A stretch of 64,000 bases of DNA, from positions 70,606,757 to 70,670,756 of the forward strand of contig CM077165.1 in the NCBI GenBank assembly GCA_039583875.1. The letters are read 5' to 3'. The translations under genes were made by a program, and so were the position numbers. This stretch comes from Platanthera guangdongensis (Eukaryota; Streptophyta; Magnoliopsida; Asparagales; Orchidaceae). Under the pieces are notes generated by a model. It saw only the letters and a program-made list of their open reading frames with translations. It was not told where the DNA came from and searched no databases. This document shows, one piece after another, positions 54,784 to 64,000 of the stretch; positions within the stretch are counted from its first letter, which is position 1; each line of letters starts with the position of its first letter.

Positions 54784-54859
54784 GTATAAAAAGTACTAAA
54801 AACTGTATCTTAACTCATACATGTTACCACATCGCTTTGTTTAATGGTCTCCTATTGGC

Positions 54860-55943
54860 CAAGATTATATACTCGAAGTTACACTTGGGATGTAGTTGAC
54901 TCCACTGTCTTCCCCTTTTCAGCATATGGCGTACCCTTCTTTTTCTTAACCGTTGGACGACCACGTCAACAATCTCGAGCCAGATGTCCCACCTTTCCAT
55001 ACGTGTAACAAGCGAGCGGACTTTGCCCTATCGTCACTTCAGAAATAGTAGAAGTTGGTCCCGCAGACTTAGCCTTCTTCCTCCACCTTCCTTGTCCAGA
55101 CTTCACTGAACTTGGTACTTTAAACTCTGGCTTCTTTATCGCAAAGTTATTTTTACGCTATACGCACTTCATATCTTGCTCCAGAAATTGGGTTGTATTG
55201 ACTAATATCAGAAAACCCTGCGTCATCGGACCCGAGAGAAGCAACCTCAGATCATCTCGCAGTCCATCATAGAACCAATCAGTCTTCTATTCCTTGACTG
55301 CAAACATAAAGCCTACATACCGCCCCAACCTTGTAAACTTATGCAAGTAGTCATCCACCAAACTCTCGCCCCGTGTTAACACCTATAATTGAATTTCCAT
55401 TACAATCTGTTGTGCAGATGGAAGATATCTTGCCAGAAATAGCCTCGAGAACTCCTCCATCGAGATCTCAATTAACGGTCTACCAGCAAACTGGTGCAGC
55501 TTTAACTCATCCCACTATAGCCTCATCTCTCCGTCTAACAAGAAGGTAGCTACAGTGACTTTCTGCCACTCCTCTGTTTTCATTGCCATCATGGTTATCT
55601 TTATTCTCGAGAGCAAATCTTCAGCTTGTGTTAGGGTTCCAGTATACGCAAACACAGGAGGGTTGGAACTCATCATGTGTTTCAATTGCTTTTTTGTCGC
55701 TCGCTTTGTGACCACTGGCTCCACGACCACTTGTTTCTCTGCCACATGCTCAACTACGCCAACAGGCTCCTGGCCCACCCCAAGGGTAGGGGGTTGTACC
55801 TGCCCTCCTGGTTGCACATTGATTAATGCGAACACGGCTTCAACAACCAACCTTATCATTTTAGCAGAAGGAGGAGGTGTAGGCACCTCAGTTGGTGCAT
55901 CACTCTTCACCGAGCGTTGGGGGTTCAAACTGGCCCGCACCAC
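54860..55943 (-). pseudogene. Element D gag
   Basis: Starts MVRASLNPQRSVKSD (55943). It contains the capsid core (VATFLLDGEMRL, WDELKLHQFAG, FTRLGRYVGFMF, DWFYDGLRDDLR) and a zinc knuckle whose second Cys is Tyr (CYTYGKVGHLARDC). At least four in-frame stops are present. Confidence 0.75.
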
Positions 55944-56160
55944 TTCTAGTCACCTGTATTCATGAAACACACAATTAAGAAACCAATAACATTGTAAAAA
56001 TATATTATGGGAACATGCAGGTTCCTCAAACATGTGTATTTTCATTTCTAAGTGGACATTCATGAATTCATTCATGTTGTAACGATAGCGCACATACACG
56101 TGCTCACCACCCCTTAAAAGAATTCGACCATAAATTTGAATAAGAAAGACCAACACCAAA

Positions 56161-56173
56161 CACTGATACCAAA
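56161..56173 (-). other. Primer-binding site of element D
   Basis: The minus strand reads TTTGGTATCAGTG next to the LTR boundary at 56175, a mutated TGGTATCAGAG. Confidence 0.7.
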
Positions 56174-56174
56174 T

Positions 56175-56630
56175 TATAACACCTCCATCCGTCACGTAAA
56201 ATATAATAGAAGGTCCAGTCAGGGCCCCACACCATATTGCACGGATAGCCAAAAGAGTTACGCATTGAAACCATAATATTTACACATCCCTAACTCAGAG
56301 TGCATTCTAGCGGAAGTATTTAAATTAACCTAGAACCTAAATATAAGGAATGTCCACTAATAATACCATAAGAATGACATTTAAAATACACAAAATATTT
56401 CGGCTTTAAGGCCTTACAATTATTCTCTTCGCAAATATATATTCTATGCATCGACACGCAAGCCGACCACACATAAAAATAATAGAAGTTTGTCTTTGGG
56501 AATTATAGGGTCAACCAACGCAGCATAGAGGACTTCATCACACTACTTTCCACTTGGCTCTACAGCACCTGCATAAGCATGGTCTACCAAGATGTCGAAA
56601 AATAAGGCAACGGTCAGCATTAGACCCTTA
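56175..56630 (-). repeat. Element D 5' LTR fragment
   Basis: Homologous to 7188-7635 with about 15 percent visible differences. It is cut at about 56630, after which similarity to the other LTR stops. Confidence 0.8.
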
Positions 56631-56940
56631 GGCCAATTGAAATATATTCCATGCTGATAAGTGCTTGATAAAATCTGTTGATAATATGGAAATGATTCTA
56701 TCCCGCACTCGAAGCAGGAACATATTTTGTTTAAATTTCATTTGTATAGACTCTTCTACACCAGTGTGCTTTTTAGCAAAAGATAGTGCATCTCTTGGTG
56801 ACCAATGACACAAGAGACTAGCACATATTAATTCCAAAACTATTAATAAATTATTTTCACTGAATTTAGTACATGATGCCCCAAATGTAAAGTACGTCAA
56901 AGATAGACCTTGTTATGCATGTGTAAAAAGCCAGTAAACA
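56631..56940 (-). other. Unassigned fragment with a coding-like minus-strand frame
   Basis: A minus-strand frame (56900-56628) reads LIVLELICASLLCHWSPRDALSFA and ends RVRDRIISILS. It has ordinary protein-like composition rather than low-complexity or retroelement character. A possible acceptor TTCAG lies near 56866. I do not recognise the family. It may be an exon of a host gene trapped between element D and copia F, or an unidentified part of F. Confidence 0.3.
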
Positions 56941-58458
56941 AGGACTACCTTTAAAAGCGTTATTGACAAAGATTCTAATAGATGTCTCCATCTACTCCAT
57001 ATGGACTTGTTTGGTCCACTGTAAATTAGAAGTTTGGGAGGTAAGGACTATACGTTAGTAATTGTTGATGATTACTCGCGCTCTGCGTGGGTGTTCTTTC
57101 TGAAACACAAGTCAGATACCTTCGACATCTTTATTAATTTTATCAGGCAAGTCCATAATGAATACAACTGCTCCATAGTCAAAATTAGAAGTGACAATGG
57201 AACAGAGTTCAAGTCTGGGGTCATGATAGAATTCTGTGAAAGCTTTTGTATCTTTCATGAGTTTTCCTCTCCTCGTACTCCACAATAGAACGGAGTGGCT
57301 GAGAGAAGGAATAGAACACTCATAGAGGCCTGCAGGACCATGTTGAGTGATGCCTCACTTCTAGAATACTTCTGGGCTGAAGCCGTCAACACTGCATGTC
57401 ACGTGCAAAATCGAGCACTCATTAACAAAAACTACGATAAGACACCTTACGAACTTCTAAAGGGTAGGAAACCAACTGTCTCATATTTTAGAATTTTTGG
57501 TTGTAAGTGCTTCGTGCTTAACAATGGCAAGCATCATACTACAAAGTTTAGCGAAAAGAGCTTTGAAGGTATTTTTGTAGGATATAGTAGCCATAGTAAG
57601 GCATACATGATATTTAATAGAAAAACTCTGGTTGTAGAAGAATCAATACATGTTGTATTTGATGAGACGAGCTTGCTGCAAGGCAACTCTTCTAGTGTGC
57701 TTATTGAAGATGCATGTGCAAAGTTGAAATAACTTAGATTGGATGAACCGTCCGGAGAGAAAGGTGAAAAGTTCATCAATATCACCACTCCAACACCTAT
57801 TGGAGAGGTTGATGATCAAGATGAAGAAATTGTCCAAGTTGATGAAGTCACTCCAGTGATTGAAGACAATCCAGATGCAAGGACCCTAGAGCTCAAACAT
57901 CTGAAGGATCACCCCATGGACCAAATCATAGGAGATTCCCGGGATGGTGTCAGAACTCGTAGAGGTACAACTAACGAGAACTTATACTTGAGTTTTCTCC
58001 ACAGGTTGAACCAAAGAAGTTTGAGGAAGCAAACTCAGACGCATCTTGGATAATAGAGATGGAAGAAGAACTAAATCAGTTCAAGCGCTGCCAAGTATGG
58101 AAACTTGTTCCAAGATCCAAAGGTAAGAATGTCATTGGGACAAAATGGGTCTACAGGAACAAGATGGATGAGGATGGAACGATTATAAAGAACAAGACCA
58201 GACTCGTCGCCAAAGGACATCGTCAAGAAGAAGGAATCGACTTCGACCAGACATACGCTCCAGTGGCAAGGTTGGAGTCCATCAGGTTATTCTTAGCATA
58301 TGTTGCAGGCAAAGGCTTCACCGTCTATTAGATGGACGTGAAGTCTCGCTTCCTTAATGGTGACATAAAGGAAGAGGTATATGTGGAACAACCTCCAGGT
58401 TTCGTTGATTTTAACTTTCCTGATTATGTTTACTTATTGCATAAAGCTTTATATGGTC
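56941..58458 (+). mobile_element. Element F: Ty1/copia (SIRE-like) remnant, integrase and start of RT
   Basis: Plus-strand remnant beginning in the integrase (about 56990) and cut at 58458 by insertion of element E. No LTR of F is in the window. Its coding sequence is described separately. The 5 bases before the insertion are TGGTC. Confidence 0.8.
56990..58458 (+). pseudogene. Element F integrase and N-terminal RT
   Basis: The integrase core has HMDLFGPL then GGKDYTLVIVDDYSRSAWVF, IRSDNGTEFKS and NGVAERRNRTLIEACR, so all three catalytic positions (D, D, E) are kept. Stops fall at about 57026, 57287 and 57730. RT begins [20 protein letters not shown] (about 58050) and continues [27 protein letters not shown], a stop at 58329 where Gln is usual (before [10 protein letters not shown]), and [13 protein letters not shown]. 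It ends at the ALYGL motif where element E is inserted. Confidence 0.88.
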
Positions 58459-58796
58459 TGTTGGGTATTGTATCCACAATGTACCTGATTTGAAGAAGCC
58501 CCTGGACAAGCTAAGGTCAATAGACTATGTATTTGATAAAATCCTTCTAGTTGTGCTTGCAGTTTTTCCACGCTAAGTGCACACCAATGTCAGGGTGCAG
58601 TAGGTCAATATACACGGGTCTGCACGACGTAATCCCTCGTTGAGCAGATCAGTGTGTTGGCCTACGTGTACTCTCTCTATTGGAGTGCACTTATTTTCAA
58701 GCACAGGGCTGTAAATATGCAGGAGCAGACAAGGAGCAAGGATGGGTCAAGGAGCATCTCACAGGTGGAAAGACGAAAATTCGTCTAAGTTTGAAT

Positions 58797-59165
58797 CGAC
58801 GAGAATCACCAAGTGATTCTCGCCGATTCGGCGAGAATCACTTGGGATTCTCGCCGATTCGTCGAGAATCAGAAGTTGACTCTCGCCGAACTCGATCCAG
58901 CAACTTCTAAGCAAGCACCTCTGCGCCTAAGTAAGAATCGACGAGAATCACTTAGTGATTCTCGCCGATTCGGCGAGAATCACTAGTGATTCTCGTCGAA
59001 TCGACGAGAATCACTGGTTGATTCTCGCCGTCTCGACCTGGCTTAAAGCAGTGCGTGCAACCAAGGCAAATTCGACGAGAATCATCTTTGATTCTCTCCG
59101 AATCGTCGAGAATCACCTTTGATTCTCGGCGACTCGGCGAGAATCACTTTCGATTCTCACCGATT
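58797..59165. repeat. Array of GAGAATCAC..GTGATTCTC palindromes in element E 5' LTR
   Basis: About ten inverted units of GAGAATCA and TGATTCTC joined by CGCCGATTCGGC or CGTCGAATCGAC, themselves palindromic. The matching array in LTR 2 (62999-63340) is one unit shorter. Confidence 0.85.
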
Positions 59166-59286
59166 TTGACTTGGCATTTTTCTGGAAATTCCTGAACCAG
59201 ATTCTGCCGCTGTTAAATTCCTGGACCGGGATTTGGGGATTTCTATTGTGGGTCCCACAAACGGTCATATTGGAAAACTTCTACAG

Positions 59287-59297
59287 TATTTATATAC
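59287..59297 (+). promoter_or_regulatory. TATA box in element E 5' LTR
   Basis: TATTTATATAC upstream of an A/G-rich leader; the same in LTR 2 near 63461. Probable start of R just downstream. Confidence 0.5.
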
Positions 59298-60141
59298 AGG
59301 TATTTTGAACGGAAGACATAGAAAGAAGCCGAGCGAGCAAAAACCCTAATATCGCAAAATCTCTCCGCCGCCTCCGTCGCCGCTCGCGCAAGTCCGTCGC
59401 CGCCGCTGATCGTTCTTCTTCCCGATCTCCGGCGACAGAAGCCTAGCAAGGCTTGAGTCTCACGCGTCTATCCAGAGATCCCTTGTCTCTCGATTTGTTG
59501 ATCGGGAAAAACTTCCCCTCCGAATCGATCGAGACGACCGATCCTCGTGTGACCGTTGGTAGACCGAGCTTGCTTCGCTATGAAGTTTGGATCTCCAAGT
59601 TCAGCAGCCGCTCATCATCATAGCCGCCGATCCCGAAGCTAGCCGCCGCTCGTGTGCCGCCACCGGTTCCGGGAAGATCCTCTCCAAGAGAGACCAAGGT
59701 TGTAGACTCTTCATCGACTTCAAGAACACGTCGTCGAACGAAGAGGAACACCGTAGTCTCAAAAAGAAGTTTGTATCACGTGTACACTCTATATTTAATT
59801 TCGTTGTAAAGGAACTTTTGTTCTGTGTTGTAAGGGTTGGGTGCAACCCGTTTTGTGGGAGTGTTGACTCTCACGTGTGGAAGGGTTCCTTCCGTTAGTG
59901 AAGGGATTGGATTTCAATCCCGTTGGAGAAGTGACTGAGTCGTCCCTTGTTGGGGAGATAGGTCGAAGGGGGAAAGTGGATGTACCCAAGTCGGGGAACC
60001 ACTATAAATTTGCTGTGTTTTCTGTGTGCTGTGCTCTTTATTTTTATTGTGCAGGTACTCTCGTAAATTCCGCAAAAGCACTACTCGTCACCTATTCCCC
60101 CCCCATAGGTGCACATAGCTGACACTAGGTGGACTTTCAAG

Positions 60142-60157
60142 TGGTATCAGAGCCAGG
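60142..60157 (+). other. Primer-binding site of element E
   Basis: TGGTATCAGAGCCAGG, a full match to the initiator tRNA-Met 3' end over TGGTATCAGAGCCA. Confidence 0.92.
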
Positions 60158-60213
60158 TTGCTCTTCAAAAAGGTTAACACCTTGAGTAGAATCCTGCCAC
60201 CAGTGTCAGAAGC

Positions 60214-61790
60214 ATGGATCTGGATTATGAGATTCCGCCACTCAAACTCCCCGCATGCTCAAAGGATTATTATCCCATCTGGAGAATGAGAGTATCATTT
60301 CACCTTGATGCTATCGATCCTCGAACATCCTTCATTCTGGAAGAGGGTCCGTTTATTCCCATGAAGACCTCTGACTCTGGGATCCAAGTGCCCATGGGTA
60401 TTGCTGAGATGACAGAGACGGAACTATCACTATTTCACCTGGACGAGAGGATTCGACAAATCATCATGGATGTCTAGTCTGGAGCCTCTCGCTCTAGATT
60501 GGAAAAATGTAGAACGGCTAAATCTCTGTGGATGATGATCTCAGAGCTGATGGGGGGTCAGAGAAAGCTGGATTATGCTGTCAATCAGAGGATGAAGCGT
60601 ATGTAGGAGTCCTCACTTCTGAAGATGAAGGCAAGGATCCTTCGGACTGCATCAGAGCTCCAGTGTCCATGTCAGAGACTGAAGAGGACAGTGAGGAAAG
60701 CAACTCTGATGTGGATGAAACTATAGTCACTGGATCTAACGACAATAACACAGAAGTGCAGGTAACTTCCTCATCCTGCCCCGTATCTCTTGAAATTTCT
60801 GAAGACAGGAACTGCCCTCCTTCAGAAAATGCTGATTCCCTGAAGAGAGCCCTTCAGTCAAGCAATCTACTTGCTGAGGAGCAAGCTTAAGAGATTGCTC
60901 GACTGAAGGTCTTGTTGGTTCTCCAATTGGCATCCAACAAGGCCAAGGACTCTAAGATCTCGGCTCTAGAGAGTAGTCTGGAGAATGAGAAAAGAATAGT
61001 ATCAAACTTCTCCAAGGTTGATGCCATTAAGAGAAAGCAAGAAAACGGGTGGATCTCCCGGATTGTCAATTCGTGGAGAAATGGGGAAACGGTATTCCGA
61101 CCCCCCACTCCAAGCAGGAAGGCAACTCATCATGCCTTCAGGTATGACCACAGGAATAATCGTGGTCACTGCAAGGGTGATCTGTCCCCATGTGGAGACA
61201 CTCGGAGTGCAAGGGCCGGCATGGCCACCCACGAGAGAATACCTAAGGCTCATTCTGAGCCCTTTATATTCACTGCCACTGCCTCAACACAGTGTGGATC
61301 AGCATGTCCCAGCTCACAGAAGACTTCTCACCACTCGAGGACACGGGATAGAGAGGATAGAAGTCATGCTGTCAGGTTCCATGGGGCCTCTGTAAGGGAG
61401 ATGCCTGGAAGAATGGCACCACCTTCCCGGCCTCATAACGCTCACAACATGCATTCTTTCCACCCTTCCACGTGTCGCGATGGAAGAGAAATTTTTGTGA
61501 CAAGATCATGCCCTATCCCGTTTAGACCTAGGACCGTGACTACGTCAGTCACTAGATCAGGTTGAAAACGGCGATACAACATTCACCCTTGTTGGTGCTG
61601 CGGCAAAGTGGGGCACTTTGCCATCGACTGTTGGCACAACCCCTCTGTGCCCTCAGCAAGGGCTTATCCACACTCTCGGGACAGAGGTAGTCTTCCAGAT
61701 AGGTTTTCTGAAGGAAGGCAGTTGCGTGCTTATGCTAACAGGAACCTAGGACCCAAAATGATTTGGGTTCCTAAGGTAAAGTAATTCTTT
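60214..61790 (+). pseudogene. Element E gag (SIRE-like), broken
   Basis: The ATG at 60214 opens MDLDYEIPPLKL, then PIWRMRVSFHLDAIDPRTS. A TAG at 60475-60477 ends the first open part. Later parts in other frames read SKSLW-like and MGGQRKLDYAVNQRMKR, an acidic region rich in Glu/Asp/Ser (60600-60890), a helical stretch (SKISALESSLENEKRI) and a zinc knuckle CWCCGKVGHFAIDC (about 61590-61635). The end GPKMIWVPKVK is typical of SIRE/Maximus gag. At least two frame changes and several stops are present. Confidence 0.8.
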
Positions 61791-61930
61791 CTTGCAGGAT
61801 AGTCTAGGTCCCCGGGAATATGATGGGACCTAGACAGTAGGTGGCTCAAGGCTAACGTGGAATAAACGTCTGCAATAACAGATGTGCTACCTGTTTGAGC
61901 ATATTCACTTTGAGCCTCTAATGTGTTCTA
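61791..61930 (+). other. Deletion junction region of element E
   Basis: After the gag end the normal protease, integrase and RT are absent. Within about 140 bp the sequence passes to the RNase H region. The junction therefore marks a deletion of several kilobases relative to autonomous copia elements. Confidence 0.6.
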
Positions 61931-62406
61931 CCTGTGGGACTAAAACGATGACTCTCAAAATCCCAGGGAGTAGGGATGACAGGAAAAGCACTTCCGGGAC
62001 GTGTCAATTCCTCGGAAGAAGGCTTATCTCATGGAACAGCAAGAAACAGAATTGTGTTGCAACCTCCACAGCAGAGTCAGAGTACATCTCGGCAGGAAGC
62101 TGTTGCGCACAACTTCTATGGATCAGAAACCAGCTAGCCGACTACGACCTTCAGTTCAAGGAAGTACCCATGTACTGCGACTCCTCAAGTGCAATTGCCA
62201 TTGCCAACAATCCGGTGTCGCACAGCAGAACGAAGCATATCGAAGTACGCTACCACTTCATTCGGGAGCACGTGGAGAACAAAGATATCTCTCTCTGTTA
62301 TGTCCCCACGGACAAGCAGATTGCTGATATATTCACAAAGCCCCTAGACGAGGCCAAGTTCAATCTTTTCAAGACTGAATTGGGGATGCTCAATTATGAG
62401 GAATGA
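61882..62406 (+). pseudogene. Element E RNase H C-terminal fragment
   Basis: Reads DDRKSTSGTCQFLGRRLISW, CVATSTAESEYISAGSCCAQ, PMYCDSSSAIAIANNPVSHS and RTKHIEVRYHFIREHVE, ending in DKQIADIFTKPLDE and a stop at 62406. This is the conserved end of copia RT-RNase H, intact over about 140 residues but without the polymerase or the start of RNase H. Confidence 0.88.
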
Positions 62407-62664
62407 AGACTACAGAGGCTCCAGGCCCGTGCAAGAACTGAGGGGGAGCAAAGGGTAAAACGCTACAGACCCCGATTTGTAGAAGCTGAAAAGGGGGAGA
62501 TTACCCTCTCGGCTAAGGCTAAGGTGGCTCCAAGCTTGCTCCCAAGAAATTGGTATTGGTAATGGGTAACTCACTTAACTCTCTTTTCAGTTTATGGTTT
62601 TTATTCTCATTTGTTCTATTCACCTTAGCTTGTAGGGTTTAGGCTTCTTGAAATAGGGGGAGAT
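62407..62664 (+). other. Element E 3' untranslated region with polypurine tract
   Basis: Non-coding. A purine run AAATAGGGGGAGAT (62651-62664) directly precedes the 3' LTR. An earlier GGGGGAG (62441-62448, and again near 62496) may be a duplicate tract. Confidence 0.7.
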
Positions 62665-64000
62665 TGTTGGGTATTGTATCCACAATGTACCTGATTTGAA
62701 GAAGCCCCTGGACAAGCTAAGGTCAATAGACTATGTATTTGATAAAATCCTTCTAGTTGTGCTTGCAGTTTTTCCACGCTAAGTGCACACCAATGTCAGG
62801 GTGCAGTAGGTCAATATACACGGGTCTGCACGACGTAATCCCTCGTTGAGCAGATCAGTGTGTTGGCCTACGTGTACTCTCTCTATTGGAGTGCACTTAT
62901 TTTCAAGCACATGGCTGTAAATATGCAGGAGCAGACAAGGAGCAAGGATGGGTCAAGGAGCATCTCACAGGTGGAAAGACGAAAATTCGTCTAAGTTTGA
63001 ATCGACGAGAATCACTTGGGAATCTCGCCGATTCGTCGAGAATCAGAAGTTGACTCTCGCCGAACTCGATCCAGCAACTTCTAAGCAAGCACCTCTGCGT
63101 CTAAGTAAGAATCGACGAGAATCACTTAGTGATTCTCGCCGATTCGGCGAGAATCACTAGTGATTCTCGTCGAATCGACGAGAATCACTGGTTGATTCTC
63201 GCCGTCTCGACCTGGCTTAAAGCAGTGCGTGCAACCAAGGCAAATTCGACGAGAATCATCTTTGATTCTCTCTGAATCGTCGAGAATCACCTTTGATTCT
63301 CGGCGACTCGGCGAGAATCACTTTCGATTCTCACCGATTTTGACTTGGCATTTTTCTGGAAATTCCTGAACCGGATTCTGCCGCTGTTAAATTCCTGGAC
63401 CGGGATTTGGGGATTTCTATTGTGGGTCCCACAAACGGTCATATTGGAAAACTTCTACAGTATTTATATACAGGTATTTTGAACGGAAGACACAGAAAGA
63501 AGCCGAGCGAGCAAAAACCCTAATATCGCGAAATCTCTTCGCCGCCTCCGTCGCCGCTCGCGCAAGTCCGTCGCCGCCGCTGATCGTTCTTCTTCCCGAT
63601 CTCCGGCGAAAGAAGCCTAGCAAGGCTTGAGTCTCACGCGTCTATCCAGAGATCCCTTGTCTCTCGATTTGTTGATCGGGAAAAACTTCCCCTCCGAATC
63701 GATCGAGACGACCGATCCTCATGTGACCGTTGGTAGACCGAGCTTGCTTCGCTACGAAGTTTGGATCTCCAAGTTCAGCAGCCGCTCATCATCGTAGCCG
63801 CCGATCCCGAAGCTAGCCGCCGCTCGTGTGCCGCCGCCGGTTCCGGGAAGATCCTCTCCAAGAGAGACCAAGGTTGTAGACTCTTCATCGACTTCAAGAA
63901 CATGTCGTCGAACGAAGAGGAACACCGTAGTCTCCAAAAGAAGTTTGTATCACGTGTACACTCTATATTTAATTTCGTTGTAAAGGAACTTTTGTTCCGT
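62665..64000 (+). repeat. Element E 3' LTR, clipped by the window end
   Basis: Matches 58459-59826 apart from scattered substitutions and absence of a 32-bp palindrome unit. TATA-like TATTTATATAC at about 63461-63471. The end of the element, and any target duplication to pair with TGGTC at 58454-58458, lies outside the window. Confidence 0.92.

Larger units (their letters stand above)
7188..56630 (-). mobile_element. Element D: Tekay/Del-like Ty3/gypsy retrotransposon, split by elements A and G
   Basis: This is the outermost layer of the nest. On the minus strand the order is 5' LTR fragment (56630-56175), primer-binding site, gag (55943-54860), protease, RT, RNase H, integrase (to 52001), interruption by G, integrase C-terminus (44576-43990) and 3' LTR (43904-43289 joined to 8652-7188). 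The two LTR pieces at 7188 and 56175 are clearly homologous over about 450 bp. The 5' LTR is cut off at about 56630. Reading frames are heavily decayed, so this is an old insertion. Confidence 0.8.
58459..60139 (+). repeat. Element E 5' LTR
   Basis: Begins TGTTGGGTATTG and ends between 60124 and 60139 (the exact 3' end cannot be fixed because LTR 2 is clipped). It contains a palindrome array (58797-59165), a TATA box in AGTATTTATATACAGG (59286-59301) and a GC-rich leader. Short ORFs in it are not supported. Confidence 0.85.
58459..64000 (+). mobile_element. Element E: Ty1/copia (SIRE-like) deletion derivative inserted in F, continues past the window
   Basis: The LTR starts TGTTGGGTATTG at 58459 and again at 62665, the second LTR being clipped by the window end. 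A primer-binding site follows LTR 1. The internal region (about 60140-62664) keeps gag, the zinc knuckle and the RNase H end but no protease, integrase or RT core. Over the shared 1.3 kb the LTRs differ at roughly fifteen positions plus one 32-bp repeat unit. Confidence 0.88.

Overview
This window is repeat-dense flowering-plant nuclear DNA, probably pericentromeric or intergenic heterochromatin. The evidence is a MIKC*-type MADS-box first exon, spliced genes with plant-like GT/AG borders, 5S-rRNA-derived repeats, a Helitron-like element, and plant Ty3/gypsy (Tekay/Del-like, CRM-like, Tat-like) and Ty1/copia elements primed by initiator tRNA-Met. I cannot name the species. Almost nothing here looks like an active host gene.

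Left part (1-7187). A 5S-rRNA-derived LTR module occurs as a near-perfect inverted repeat (115-632). It is followed by the 3' part of a Tat-like Ty3/gypsy element (about 633-5437). That element carries two antisense spliced genes, each with its own TATA box; one encodes a PF04195-like domain ('putative gypsy type transposon'). Next come a Mutator-type MITE (5671-5937) and exon 1 of a MIKC* MADS gene on the minus strand (6202-6018) with an intact splice donor but no later exon in sight.

Central part (7188-56630). This is a stack of insertions that can be read from 5-bp target duplications and LTR termini. Element D (Tekay-like, minus) spans 7188-56630. Its 3' LTR was split by element A (Tekay-like, plus, 8653-43283, duplication GTTGT). 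A's 5' LTR was split by element B (Tekay-like, minus, 13173-31770, duplication GTTGT). B's 5' LTR was split by element C (copia, minus, 24202-30269, duplication ATTAC). Thus D, A, B and C form four nested levels. A also holds a Helitron-like insertion (10130-11449, absent from A's 3' LTR), a solo LTR inside gag (33091-34094, duplication GACCG) and a fold-back element built from B-family LTR sequence (38395-39049). D's internal region is also split by element G, a CRM-like chromovirus (44577-51995).

Right part (56631-64000). A short unexplained coding-like fragment (56631-56900) precedes a Ty1/copia SIRE-like remnant F (integrase and start of RT, plus strand). F is interrupted by copia element E (58459 to beyond the window), which keeps gag and RNase H but has lost protease, integrase and most of RT.

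The most unusual observations are: (1) element C, the youngest insertion, has one long open frame joining gag to an integrase that lacks catalytic residues, with protease and RT deleted; (2) three stem-loops in the 5' leader of element B with an almost constant 12-nt loop and different but still paired stems; (3) arrays of short palindromes inside the LTRs of several unrelated families (B, the solo LTR, D, E), some with compensatory changes; (4) the 5S-derived inverted repeat, whose 3' tail is shared with a different solo LTR; (5) a Helitron-like element with its 3' end duplicated in inverted orientation.
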